9,496 nucleotides of DNA from Candidatus Zipacnadia bacterium (GTDB lineage: Bacteria > Armatimonadota > Zipacnadia > Zipacnadales > Zipacnadaceae): contig JALGTI010000204.1 in the NCBI GenBank assembly GCA_029821455.1, forward strand, positions 1-9,496. The letters run 5' to 3'. The translations under genes and the position numbers were made by a program. Of this stretch, positions 1 to 7,519 are shown in pieces (within the stretch, counting starts at the first letter, position 1; every line of letters starts with the position of its first letter). Under the pieces are notes generated by a model. The model had not been told where the DNA came from and made no database searches. It saw nothing but the letters and a program-made list of their open reading frames with translations.

Positions 1-524
1 CGGAGGAAGCGGCGAAAGGCCGCAGTGGCCAACTCTTCCTGTCTGTGGACCTCAATGACTACCATATCGTGGTCAGGGTTGCGCGTGTAGAGCCGCACCC
101 GTGGACCCTTCGTGTAGCGGTGCACACCCTCGACCTCAAACCATGGTCGCAGCCTCAAGACCTCTGCCAATTCCTCAGCATCAACGAGGCCCTTGGCTGT
201 GTTGAAGCGCAAGTCCAGGTGCCACAGATGGTGCGTTAGCATTCTGAGGAAAGGCTTTGGGAAGCCGGGGCTTCGTATCGTGACGGTCTTGGGATCTGCC
301 CAGTCTACTTCCGGCGGTGGCTTCAGCTTGCCGCAGAGTTCAACCAGTAGCTCCAGCAATTCCGGCTCCCACTGCCGCTGCCGGCCCTTCTCAGGCAGGC
401 GGGTGAGGTGCCAGTGGCGGCCATCCAGTTCCCAGGGCGCTTTGCCAATGTCAATCTGTGGACGCCTAACTATGCCTGGCCTTTGCCCGACCGATGGTTC
501 GTCGCGCGGGGCGTGGGGGCTCGC
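1..524 (-). other. C-terminal extension of tandem UvrA, uncharacterised domain, truncated by window edge
   Basis: After the normal UvrA end (about residue 1886) the frame continues for at least 170 residues. It contains spaced aromatic and basic patches: WELDGRHWHL near 1917-1926, RQRQWEPELLELLVEL, PGFPKPFLRMLTHHLWHLDL, then RLRPWFEVEG, GPRVRLYTRN and VVIEVHRQEEL. It has no ABC, zinc or helix-hairpin-helix motif that I recognise. The composition looks like a folded alpha/beta domain, not a disordered tail. I recall similar tails on planctomycete giant UvrAs but could not check this. Codon use does not differ visibly from the rest of the gene. Function unknown. Confidence 0.7.
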
Positions 525-3500
525 CTCCAGAGCAGCCTTCAGGTATTGCGCTAGAGGCGAACGCTTGCAGCTAGCCACATCCTCAGGCCGACCTGCGACC
601 ACCAAATACCCACCTTTCTCCCCGCCCTCTGGCCCCAGGTCAATCACATAGTCAGCAGTCTTGATGACGTCCAGGTTGTGCTCAATGAGCAGAACAGTGT
701 GTCCGGCCTCAATAAGGCGATTGAGCACTGCCAGCAACTTCCGGATGTCATCCGGATGCAGGCCCGTGGTCGGCTCGTCGAGCAGATAGAGGGTGTGGCC
801 CCGACTGGGGCGAGCCAGCTCGCGGGAGAGCTTCACACGCTGGGCCTCGCCGCCGGAGAGGCTGGGGGCAGCCTGGCCCAGCGGCAGGTAATCCAGCCCC
901 ACATCGCACATCACCTGCAGCATCCGCTGCAGGCGCGGGAAGTTCTCGAACAGGTTCACTGCTTCGCCGACGGTCAACTCCAGGATGTCGGCTATGGTCT
1001 TGGCCTGGTACTTGACCTCCAGAGTCTCCGGGTTATAGCGGTGGCCCTGACACTCTTCGCAGGTAACCCACACGTCGGGCAAAAAGTGCATCTCCACGCA
1101 CACGGCTCCCATTCCCTGACATATCTCACAGCGTCCGCCTGAGCGATTGAAGCTGAAGCGCTCCGGCGTGTAGCCACGCATCCGCGCCTCCGGGAGCATT
1201 GCATAGAACTGGCGGATCAGGTCGAAGACGCCGACATAGGTGGCCGGGTTGGAGCGCGGCGACTGGCCGATGGGAGACTGGTCAATGTTGATGACTCTGT
1301 CAAGCCGCTCGGCGCCGTTGAGGGCGCGGAAGTGGCCTGGCGTCAGGGCCTTACCGTGCAGTCGCCATGCCAGTTCAGGGTACAATACCTCGCTGACCAG
1401 TGAACTCTTACCAGACCCAGATGGCCCTGTGACACAGGTTAACGCTCCCAGCGGCATTCTGACCGTGACATCCTTGAGGTTATGGTGAGTCACGCCCGCC
1501 AGAGCCAGCCAGCCCTCGTCATCGGGCAGCGGACGGCGCTCGTCAGGTACGGGCACGGCGAGCTTGCCGGAGAGATACTTGCCAGTCAAAGAGCTGCTGC
1601 GAGCCAACCTCTTTTGAGTGCCCTGGGCCACGATCTGGCCGCCGGCCGGGCCGGCGCCGGGCCCGAAATCAACAAGGTAGTCAGCGCTGCGCAGGGTCTG
1701 CGGGTCGTGCTCCACCACCAGGACGGTGTTGCCCAGATCACGCAGCCGCCGCAGTGCGTCCAGCATTCGCTCGTTGTCAGCCGGGTGAATGCCGACTGTC
1801 GGCTCGTCCAATACATACATCACGCCGGTCAAGCCGGAGCCAAGCTGGCTGGCCAGTTTGATGCGCTGGGCCTCTCCGCCTGAGAGCGTCATCGCCTCAC
1901 GGTGGAGCGTCAAATAATCCAGTCCGACCTCGCACACGAAACGCAGGCGCGTGATGATTTCCTGGGGCACCTCAGCGGCCCGCTGAGCCTCGGCCGGCGA
2001 TAGCTTTAACCGCTCGAAGAAGCGCAGGCACTCGTCCAGCGGCAGATTGCACAACTCCGGCAACGTCATATCGCGGAAGCGCGTGGCCGCTGCCTCTTCA
2101 TCCAGCCGGCCACCATGACAGCGAGGGCAGGGGATATCACCTCGCTCACGCAGACCTCCGAGCCGGCGCTCCTGGTCACCCGCCTCCTCCAGCGCGGACA
2201 GCACGCCCTTGAAGCGCACACGCAGGCCGGGGGTGACTTCAGTCTCAGTCTGAGTGCCATTCAGTAGTAGACGGCCCTGTTTGTCGGTGAGGTGTTCGAA
2301 GGGATCATCCAGGGAGAAACCGCCCTCCCTGGCGACAGCAGAGAGGAACTGCTCCAGCATCGAGCCGGGCTCCACTTCTCCCAGCACCGTGATGGCGCCC
2401 TGTCGCAGCGACTTACTCTCGTCAGGCACCACCACATCCAAGTCCACACCCTTCACTACCCCCAGGCCCTCGCACTCACCACACCAACCCTCGTAGTGGT
2501 TGAACGAGTAGTCGCGCGGTGTAAGCTGCTTATAGGCCAGTCCGCAACTAGGGCACGATAGTTCGGTGGCAAAGGTCGCTTCTTTCTCCCCATCAGCCAG
2601 GGCAGCCACAATCGAGCCTTCTGAAACCCCCAAAGCTGCCTCGACCGCTTCGGCGATACGTGCGCGGCGCTTTTGGGCAGGCACCAGGCGGTCCACCACT
2701 ACGGCCACATCGTGGTGCGTCCTGCGGTCTACGGCTTGGCGCAGCGGCAGCCTGTGCACCTGCCCATCCACTCGCACCCGGCTCCAGCCGTCACGTTGGA
2801 GGCGCTGCAGCAGAGGCTCGTATTCCTCGGCACCTGTTGGCCGCACCGGAGCCAGGATGAGGGTCTGCTGGCGGAAGAATTCCTCGATGATGTGGTCAAC
2901 GATGTCAGCCACCGATGCCGAGCCGAGGTTGAGGCCGCAGTCAGGGCAGTACTGACTACCCAGCCGGGCGTACAGCACCCGCAGGTAGTCGTAAACCTGG
3001 GTGACCGTGCCCACTGTTGAGCGTGGCGTCACCACCGTGTTCCTGGGGTCAATGGCAATGCCCGGGGAGAGGCCAGCCACGCGCTCGACCTTGGGCTTGG
3101 GCATCTGGCTGACAAACTGGCGGGCATAGGGCGAGAGCGACTCAACGAAGCGGCGCTGCCCCTCCGCATAGATGGTGTCCAGGGCCAACGAGGTTTTGCC
3201 AGAGCCGCTGACGCCAGAGAAGACGGTCATGACCTGGCGCGGAATGCGGGCGTTGATGGCCTTGAGGTTGTGCTGACGGGCACCAGAGACTTGGATATGC
3301 CGGGTGCGCGTCCGAGATGAACGCCGCTGTGACCCAACCCGGCTGACGGCCAGCCGGGCCGCGCCCTCACCCGGCAGCACTTGCCTCAACATCGCACCGG
3401 TGTAGGAGGCTTGGCAGCCAGCTACGTCCTCTGGTGTACCGCAGACTACGATCTCGCCGCCCTGCTCACCCCCCTCAGGGCCCAGATCAATAACGTGGTC

Positions 3501-6182
3501 AGCAGTCTTGATGATGTCGGGATGGTGCTCGACCACAATTACTGTGTTGCCCTCATCCACAAAGCGCTCCAGTACCTCAAGAAGCTGCTTGACATCCTCA
3601 AAGTGCAGGCCTGTGGTCGGCTCATCGAGGATATAGAGGCAGTCGCCGCTGCTGGGGCGGGCCAGCTCCTTGGCCAGCTTCACGCGCTGGGCCTCGCCGC
3701 CGGAAAGCGTAGTCGCCGGCTGGCCGAGTTTGATGTAGCCCAGGCCCACGTCTTCCAAAGTCTGGAGGATGCGCTTGATTCTGGGGATATTGGCGAAATG
3801 CTCCAGCGCAACGGAGACCTCCATATCGAGGATATCGGCGATAGAAGCGCCCTTGTACTCGATGCTTAGCGTCTCGCGGTCAAAGCGCTGGCCGCCGCAC
3901 TCATCACACTCCACCCACACGTCAGCCAGGAAGTCAGACTCCAGCTTGACTGCCCCGTAGCCGTCACAATTCTGGCAACGCCCCTCCCCCACGTTGAAGC
4001 TGAAGCGTCCAGGCCTGTAGCCCCGCGCCCGGCTCTCTGGCAGGCTAGCAAACAGGGCACGGATGTGGTCGAAGACCTTGGTGTAGGTGGCTGGATTGCT
4101 GCGCGGTGTGCGGCCAATAGGCGACTGGTCAATCAGGATGGCCTTGCTCAAGTGCTCAAGGCCCTCGATGCTGTCGAACTCCCCGGGCGTGCCACTGGCC
4201 CGCTGCAGTTCTCTGGCCAGGGCTGGCTGCAGCGTGTCGGCTACCAGCGAGCTCTTGCCGGAACCCGACACGCCTGTCACACAGATGAAACATCCCAGCG
4301 GGAAGGCAACATCCAGGTTCTTGAGATTGTGGTGACGTACTCCACCTAGCGTCAGCCACTTACCGTTACCATTTCTGCGCTCGGCGGGCAGTGGAATGCT
4401 CAACTTGCCTGCTAGATATTGACCAGTCAGCGACCCGCGGCAGTGCTCGATCTGTGACGGCGTACCCTGGGCCACAATCTTGCCACCCAATTGCCCGGCT
4501 CCGGGGCCGAAGTCAACGACCCAGTCGGCGCTGCGGATAGTCTGCTCGTCGTGCTCCACCACAATGACCGTGTTGTCCAAATCCCGCAGTCGCTTGAGGC
4601 TCTCCAGGAGCCGGGCCTCATCGCGGTGGTGGAGCCCGATGCTTGGCTCATCCAGCACGTACAGGCAATCCACCAGGCCGCTGCCTACCTGGGAGGCAAG
4701 GCGAATGCGTTGAGCTTCGCCGCCGGCCAGCGTGGGTGCGGTCCGATCAAGCGTCAGATAATCCAGGCCGACGTGGGCCAGAAAGTCAAGGCGACTGCAT
4801 ATCTCCTTGAGGGCATCTTCGGCCACCTGCGCATCGCTCTCAGAGAGCTCGAGATCAGCAAAGAAGTTCCGCGCCTCCTCGACCGGTAGTTCCACCACCT
4901 CAGCGATGTTCTTGCCACCCACCGTGACGGCCAGGCTCTCAGGGCGCAGGCGTTTGCCGCCACAGTCCGGGCAGATCTGCTCACGAATGGCCTTCTCCAA
5001 GTCGTGGCGGACAAACCACGAACGACTGTGCTTGTAGCGACTCATCAGTCGGGGGATAATGCCCTCAAAGGGCTCAGCGTGCCGCCACTCCCAACCCCGG
5101 CGGGGATGAACATAGCGATACTCGATTAGCTCGCCATCTGAGCCATAGAGCAGGGCATGAAGCTGCCGTTCATCTAGATCCTCCAATGGTGTACCCAGGT
5201 CAAAACCATAATGCCGGGCCACACCCTCATAGATATGGCGCTTGCGTGCGTTGCGCAGGGAGCCAAGCAGCGGAATTGCACCAGCAGCCAGGCTCAATTC
5301 GGGATGGGCGATGAGCAGGTCGGGGTCAAACTGCCTGGCGATACCGAGGCCCTCACAGGTAGGGCACATTCCGCGCGGGCTGTTGAATGAGAAGCTGGCA
5401 TGGCTTGGTTCAGGGAAGCTGAGCTGACACTTCTGACAGGTAAACTCGCGGCTGAAGAGTAGATCAGCCTGGTCGCGCGCGGCGATGATGACGCTCCCCT
5501 CCCCCACCTCCAGGGCGGCATCAACGGCCTCAGCGATGCGTGATCTCAGTGCCTGCTCACCGGAGGCGCCGGCCTTCTTCCCTCCCAGCCGGTCAATGAC
5601 GACCTCGATGTTGTGGCGGCGATACCGGATGACCTGACCATCCACCCGTGCGCGGGCATAGCCCTGCTTCTGTAGGTCAGAGAATAGCTCCTTAAACTGC
5701 CCTCTACGAGCATGCACCACCGGGGACAGAATCTGAATCTGCCTCTGTTGGCCCAGTGCAACGACACGTTCGATGATGCTCTCTCGACTCTGAGCACCGA
5801 TGGGCCGGCCACACTGCGGACAGTGTGGCTTGCCAATGGCGGCGTACAGCACCCGCAGATGGTCGTAAATCTCCGTCATCGTGGCGACCGTCGAGCGCGG
5901 GTTGTGACTGCGAGTGGCCTGATTGATAGCGATGGCAGGGGCTAGGCCCTCGATGCTGCGGACCTTCGGTCGCGGGAGCTGCTGGAGGAACTGCCGGGCA
6001 TAGGTGGAGAGCGACTCCACATACAGGCGCTGGCCCTCGGCAAACAGAGTATCGAAGGCCAGCGACGACTTGCCCGAGCCGCTGATTCCGGTGAAAACGA
6101 TGAGCGAGTTCTTAGGCAGGTCGAGGTCAATCTCGCGCAGATTGTGTTCCGCTGCGCCACGGATGGAGATCACATCGGACAT
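1..6182 (-). CDS. uvrA: Tandem (double-length) UvrA, excinuclease ABC subunit A, C-terminus cut by window edge
   Basis: UvrA is the damage-sensing ABC ATPase of nucleotide excision repair; it loads UvrB on lesions in the cytoplasm. The minus-strand frame is open from the ATG at 6182 to the left edge, at least 2060 codons, against about 940 in a standard UvrA. Four Walker A lysines are visible at residues 38, 643, 996 and 1592, with signature motifs at 485-489 (LAGGE), 826-830, 1433-1437 and 1775-1779 (LSGGE). LDEP Walker B motifs follow each signature. Each half carries a UvrB-binding region and the CxxC zinc-module pairs typical of UvrA. Residues about 1888 onward form an extra domain. The start is chosen because MSDVISIRGAAEHNL is a typical UvrA N-terminus and AGAGG (6193-6189) lies 6 bases upstream. 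It is transcribed divergently from yebC. The fusion is read directly; whether all four ATPase sites are active is not known. Confidence 0.97.
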   Translation of the reverse strand, partial: MSDVISIRGAAEHNLREIDLDLPKNSLIVFTGISGSGKSSLAFDTLFAEGQRLYVESLSTYARQFLQQLPRPKVRSIEGLAPAIAINQATRSHNPRSTVATMTEIYDHLRVLYAAIGKPHCPQCGRPIGAQSRESIIERVVALGQQRQIQILSPVVHARRGQFKELFSDLQKQGYARARVDGQVIRYRRHNIEVVIDRLGGKKAGASGEQALRSRIAEAVDAALEVGEGSVIIAARDQADLLFSREFTCQKCQLSFPEPSHASFSFNSPRGMCPTCEGLGIARQFDPDLLIAHPELSLAAGAIPLLGSLRNARKRHIYEGVARHYGFDLGTPLEDLDERQLHALLYGSDGELIEYRYVHPRRGWEWRHAEPFEGIIPRLMSRYKHSRSWFVRHDLEKAIREQICPDCGGKRLRPESLAVTVGGKNIAEVVELPVEEARNFFADLELSESDAQVAEDALKEICSRLDFLAHVGLDYLTLDRTAPTLAGGEAQRIRLASQVGSGLVDCLYVLDEPSIGLHHRDEARLLESLKRLRDLDNTVIVVEHDEQTIRSADWVVDFGPGAGQLGGKIVAQGTPSQIEHCRGSLTGQYLAGKLSIPLPAERRNGNGKWLTLGGVRHHNLKNLDVAFPLGCFICVTGVSGSGKSSLVADTLQPALARELQRASGTPGEFDSIEGLEHLSKAILIDQSPIGRTPRSNPATYTKVFDHIRALFASLPESRARGYRPGRFSFNVGEGRCQNCDGYGAVKLESDFLADVWVECDECGGQRFDRETLSIEYKGASIADILDMEVSVALEHFANIPRIKRILQTLEDVGLGYIKLGQPATTLSGGEAQRVKLAKELARPSSGDCLYILDEPTTGLHFEDVKQLLEVLERFVDEGNTVIVVEHHPDIIKTADHVIDLGPEGGEQGGEIVVCGTPEDVAGCQASYTGAMLRQVLPGEGAARLAVSRVGSQRRSSRTRTRHIQVSGARQHNLKAINARIPRQVMTVFSGVSGSGKTSLALDTIYAEGQRRFVESLSPYARQFVSQMPKPKVERVAGLSPGIAIDPRNTVVTPRSTVGTVTQVYDYLRVLYARLGSQYCPDCGLNLGSASVADIVDHIIEEFFRQQTLILAPVRPTGAEEYEPLLQRLQRDGWSRVRVDGQVHRLPLRQAVDRRTHHDVAVVVDRLVPAQKRRARIAEAVEAALGVSEGSIVAALADGEKEATFATELSCPSCGLAYKQLTPRDYSFNHYEGWCGECEGLGVVKGVDLDVVVPDESKSLRQGAITVLGEVEPGSMLEQFLSAVAREGGFSLDDPFEHLTDKQGRLLLNGTQTETEVTPGLRVRFKGVLSALEEAGDQERRLGGLRERGDIPCPRCHGGRLDEEAAATRFRDMTLPELCNLPLDECLRFFERLKLSPAEAQRAAEVPQEIITRLRFVCEVGLDYLTLHREAMTLSGGEAQRIKLASQLGSGLTGVMYVLDEPTVGIHPADNERMLDALRRLRDLGNTVLVVEHDPQTLRSADYLVDFGPGAGPAGGQIVAQGTQKRLARSSSLTGKYLSGKLAVPVPDERRPLPDDEGWLALAGVTHHNLKDVTVRMPLGALTCVTGPSGSGKSSLVSEVLYPELAWRLHGKALTPGHFRALNGAERLDRVINIDQSPIGQSPRSNPATYVGVFDLIRQFYAMLPEARMRGYTPERFSFNRSGGRCEICQGMGAVCVEMHFLPDVWVTCEECQGHRYNPETLEVKYQAKTIADILELTVGEAVNLFENFPRLQRMLQVMCDVGLDYLPLGQAAPSLSGGEAQRVKLSRELARPSRGHTLYLLDEPTTGLHPDDIRKLLAVLNRLIEAGHTVLLIEHNLDVIKTADYVIDLGPEGGEKGGYLVVAGRPEDVASCKRSPLAQYLKAALEASPHAPRDEPSVGQRPGIVRRPQIDIGKAPWELDGRHWHLTRLPEKGRQRQWEPELLELLVELCGKLKPPPEVDWADPKTVTIRSPGFPKPFLRMLTHHLWHLDLRFNTAKGLVDAEELAEVLRLRPWFEVEGVHRYTKGPRVRLYTRNPDHDMVVIEVHRQEELATAAFRRFL
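525..3299 (-). other. Second UvrA unit of the tandem protein (residues 962-1886)
   Basis: This is a second complete UvrA unit, clearly diverged from the first. ATPase I has GVSGSGKTSL with Lys996, then a UvrB-binding-like region after CPDC, a zinc module (CPSC ... CGEC), and an insertion region ending at CPRCHGGRL that is somewhat shorter than in unit one. LSGGEAQRIKLASQL (1433 onward) and LDEPTVGIHP follow. ATPase II has GPSGSGKSSL with Lys1592, a zinc module (CEIC ... CEEC), LSGGEAQRVKLSREL (1775 onward), LDEPTTGLHPDD and IEHNLD. All catalytic motifs are intact, so this half is not an obviously degenerate copy. Confidence 0.93.
3300..3374 (-). other. Basic linker between the two UvrA units (residues 937-961)
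   Basis: About 25 residues join the two UvrA units. They are rich in Arg, Ser and Thr, with Arg at 953, 954, 957, 959 and 961, and no predicted structure stands out. The second unit restarts at HIQVSGARQHNL, which matches the N-terminal IxIxGAxxHNL pattern of UvrA. The short linker means the two units are covalently paired, so one polypeptide could mimic a UvrA dimer. That role is an inference from the architecture. Confidence 0.75.
3375..6182 (-). other. First UvrA unit of the tandem protein (residues 1-936)
   Basis: This is a complete UvrA unit. ATPase I has Walker A GISGSGKSSL with Lys38. The UvrB-binding region follows a CPQC pair, at roughly residues 120-235. A zinc module with paired CxxC motifs ends in CPTCEGLG. 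The insertion domain leads to CPDCGGKRL. The ATPase I signature is LAGGEAQRIRLASQ (485 onward), with LDEPSIGLH as Walker B. ATPase II has GVSGSGKSSL with Lys643, a second zinc module (CQNC ... CDEC), LSGGEAQRVKLAKEL (826 onward), LDEPTTGLH and the VEHHPD histidine switch. The lysine spacing of 605 residues is close to that of single UvrA proteins. The only departure seen is Ala for Ser in the first signature. Confidence 0.93.
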
Positions 6183-6201
6183 CAAGAACCTCTGCCAGTA
6201 A

Positions 6202-6219
6202 GGAGGCGGCGACGCCCCC
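6202..6219 (-). other. Hairpin in the uvrA 5' leader
   Basis: On the uvrA transcript strand a 7-bp stem (GGGGGCG with CGCCTCC, one G-U pair) closes a 4-base loop. The arms are 6219-6213 and 6208-6202. The hairpin ends about 8 bases before the AGAGG ribosome site and 19 before the ATG. No U-run follows, so it is not a standard terminator. It could stabilise the leader or affect ribosome access; no function is shown. Confidence 0.45.
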
Positions 6220-6263
6220 AGTCAGAGCCGGTCGCGTTGAGTTCAACACCACTCTTGGAGGCC

Positions 6264-6292
6264 ATCTTACTCGAACATATATTCTAAGTCAA
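6264..6292 (-). promoter_or_regulatory. Predicted sigma70-type promoter of uvrA
   Basis: Read on the minus strand, TTGACT (6292-6287) and TAAGAT (6269-6264) are separated by exactly 17 bases. That gives five of six -35 matches and four of six -10 matches, with optimal spacing. Transcription would start near 6257, giving a leader of about 75 bases. Placement directly upstream of the uvrA start supports the call. No experimental support is available. Confidence 0.65.
6273..6284. promoter_or_regulatory. Candidate LexA (SOS) operator in the uvrA promoter
   Basis: GAACATATATTC is a 10-of-12 palindrome. It differs by one base from the GAAC-N4-GTTC core of the LexA box known in Gram-positive and several other bacteria, and a C precedes it as in CGAAC. 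It sits between the -35 and -10 of the uvrA promoter, where bound repressor would block RNA polymerase. uvrA is a classic SOS gene. The LexA motif of this organism is unknown, so this is a candidate only. Confidence 0.45.
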
Positions 6293-6340
6293 GTTGGCGG
6301 GTTCCCTACGGAAACTCAGCGTGCCCGGTGCGCTGGGACG

Positions 6341-6370
6341 TTGCGGATACGGATAGTGGCGTGCTATAAT
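6341..6370 (+). promoter_or_regulatory. Predicted extended -10 promoter of yebC
   Basis: A perfect TATAAT (6365-6370) is preceded by TGC, giving the TGnTATAAT extended -10 form. A weak -35 candidate, TTGCGG (6341-6346), lies 18 bases upstream. Extended -10 promoters are known to tolerate a poor -35. Transcription would start near 6377, leaving a leader of about 34 bases that contains the ribosome site. The yebC and uvrA promoters do not overlap; their -35 elements are about 50 bases apart. Confidence 0.65.
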
Positions 6371-6410
6371 GGCTGGGCCACTGGTATCAAGACTACGGAG
6401 GTCGTAAGGG

Positions 6411-7160
6411 ATGGCTGGACACTCAAAATGGGCTAACCGGATTCATCGCAAGACGCGCCAGGACGCCAAGCGCAGCAAGCTGTTTGCGAAGCTGTCGCGC
6501 GTGCTAATAGTGGCCGCGCGTGAAGGTGGCGGCAATCCTGATATGAACCCGAAGCTGCGCCTGGCCGTCGCCCAGGCCAAAGCAGCGGCGATGCCCAACG
6601 ACAATATCGAAAACGCTATCAAGCGCGGCACGGGAGAGATTGAGGGGGCAAGCTACGAGAATGCTCTCTACGAGGGCTACGGTCCTGGCGGGGCGGCATT
6701 GATGGTAGAGGTTCTCACTGACAATAAGCAGCGCACGGTGGCCGAGGTTCGCAACCTGCTTCGCAACGGCGGCGGGAATATGGGCGAGGCCGGCTGCGTG
6801 ATGTGGAATTTCGAGTCCAAAGGTGTCATCGTGCTGCCGAAGGATGCCGTAGATGAGGAAACTCTCTTCGACACTGCCGTCGAGGCCGGCGCTGAGGATG
6901 TGTTGGATGAGGGAGATACCTGGGAGGTCCGCACTGACCCACAGGATTTCGCGGCTGTGCTGGAGGCCATCCAGGCGGCCGGTCTGGAACCCGACCGGGC
7001 CGAGGTGACCATGATACCCAAGACCACCACGCCTGTTGACGACAAGGAAGCGCCAAAGCTGCTGCGCCTGCTTGACAACCTCAATGAGCACGATGATGTG
7101 CAGCAGGTATATGCCAACTTCGAGGTGTCGGACGAGGTGCTGGAGGCAGTGGCGGGCTAG
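6411..7160 (+). CDS. yebC: YebC/TACO1-family protein (YebC/PmpR type)
   Basis: This 249-residue protein is a normal full-length YebC. It opens with MAGHSKWANRIHRKTRQDAK, the family hallmark, and continues with the AREGGGNPDMNPKLRLAVAQ and AMPNDNIENAIKRG blocks. The central EGYGPGGAALMVEVLTDNKQ, the RNLLRNGGGNMGEAGCVMWN block and the C-terminal acidic domain ending in YANFEV are also typical. The family was first described as DNA-binding regulators (PmpR). More recent work places YebC and mitochondrial TACO1 as ribosome-associated factors that help translate proline-rich stretches. GGAGG (6397-6401) is 9 bases before the ATG. In many bacteria yebC sits beside ruvC; here it does not, and a divergent uvrA is upstream instead. 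No unusual residues were noticed. Family call very secure; biochemical role from family knowledge. Confidence 0.97.
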   Translation: MAGHSKWANRIHRKTRQDAKRSKLFAKLSRVLIVAAREGGGNPDMNPKLRLAVAQAKAAAMPNDNIENAIKRGTGEIEGASYENALYEGYGPGGAALMVEVLTDNKQRTVAEVRNLLRNGGGNMGEAGCVMWNFESKGVIVLPKDAVDEETLFDTAVEAGAEDVLDEGDTWEVRTDPQDFAAVLEAIQAAGLEPDRAEVTMIPKTTTPVDDKEAPKLLRLLDNLNEHDDVQQVYANFEVSDEVLEAVAG

Positions 7161-7167
7161 CTGCGAT

Positions 7168-7184
7168 GGGCAGGATGCCTGTCC
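7168..7184 (+). other. Small hairpin after yebC
   Basis: GGGCAGG (7168-7174) can pair with CCTGTCC (7178-7184) with one G-U pair and a 3-base loop, 7 bases after the yebC stop. No T-run follows, so it is not a convincing intrinsic terminator. It might act as a transcript-end or processing element, or be chance in GC-rich DNA. Confidence 0.25.
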
Positions 7185-7232
7185 TACCGGACCCCCGTTG
7201 GCTAAGCAAAACATGCAAGGGGAGGCGAATCA

Positions 7233-7475
7233 ATGACAAAGACATGGTGCGCTGTGATTGTACCTGGTATCTTGCTCGCTGTTGCGGCAGCGTTGGTACT
7301 AACGCTACTGCTGGTGAAACTGTTGTGGGCCTGGACGATTCCCGATCTTTTCCCGGGTGCTGTTGCCCAAGGCCTGGTAGCCGGTTCAATATCCTGGTAC
7401 ACTGCATTCAAGGTCGCTATCTTTGTCGCTGTACTGGCTGGACTGGCAGGTGTGCGACGCAGAGAGCATTCGTAG
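7233..7475 (+). CDS. Small membrane protein of unknown function, two predicted transmembrane segments
   Basis: An 80-residue protein with a strong ribosome site, GGGGAGG (7219-7225), 7 bases before the ATG. Residues about 6-32 form a long hydrophobic helix (VIVPGILLAVAAALVLTLLL). A conserved-looking loop, KLLWAWTIPDLFPGAVAQGL, follows, then a second hydrophobic helix at about 56-72 and a basic tail RRREHS. Lys and Arg at the tail suggest that the C-terminus is cytoplasmic, which would put both ends inside. There is no cleavable signal-peptide pattern and no catalytic motif. I do not recognise the family. It lies 72 bases after yebC and 137 before the flavoenzyme gene, on the same strand. The good Shine-Dalgarno and clean hydrophobic pattern argue that it is real. 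Confidence 0.75.
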   Translation: MTKTWCAVIVPGILLAVAAALVLTLLLVKLLWAWTIPDLFPGAVAQGLVAGSISWYTAFKVAIFVAVLAGLAGVRRREHS

Positions 7476-7519
7476 CTTCACAGTACACACAAGATCCCAG
7501 AGCTAACAGCTACTATGCG

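Noticed and set aside
193..5945. Many plus-strand open frames of 60-160 codons across the left two thirds
   Set aside because: They lie opposite the unbroken uvrA frame, which has all family motifs. Their own translations are Arg/Ser/Pro-rich or Leu/Gln/His-rich with no recognisable domains, as expected for antisense frames of GC-rich genes.
7168..7184. Intrinsic terminator after yebC
   Set aside because: The stem is short and no T-run follows, so it is listed only as a hairpin.
6504..7214. 236-codon minus-strand frame opposite yebC
   Set aside because: It is an antisense shadow of a highly conserved gene, with no ribosome site or family features.
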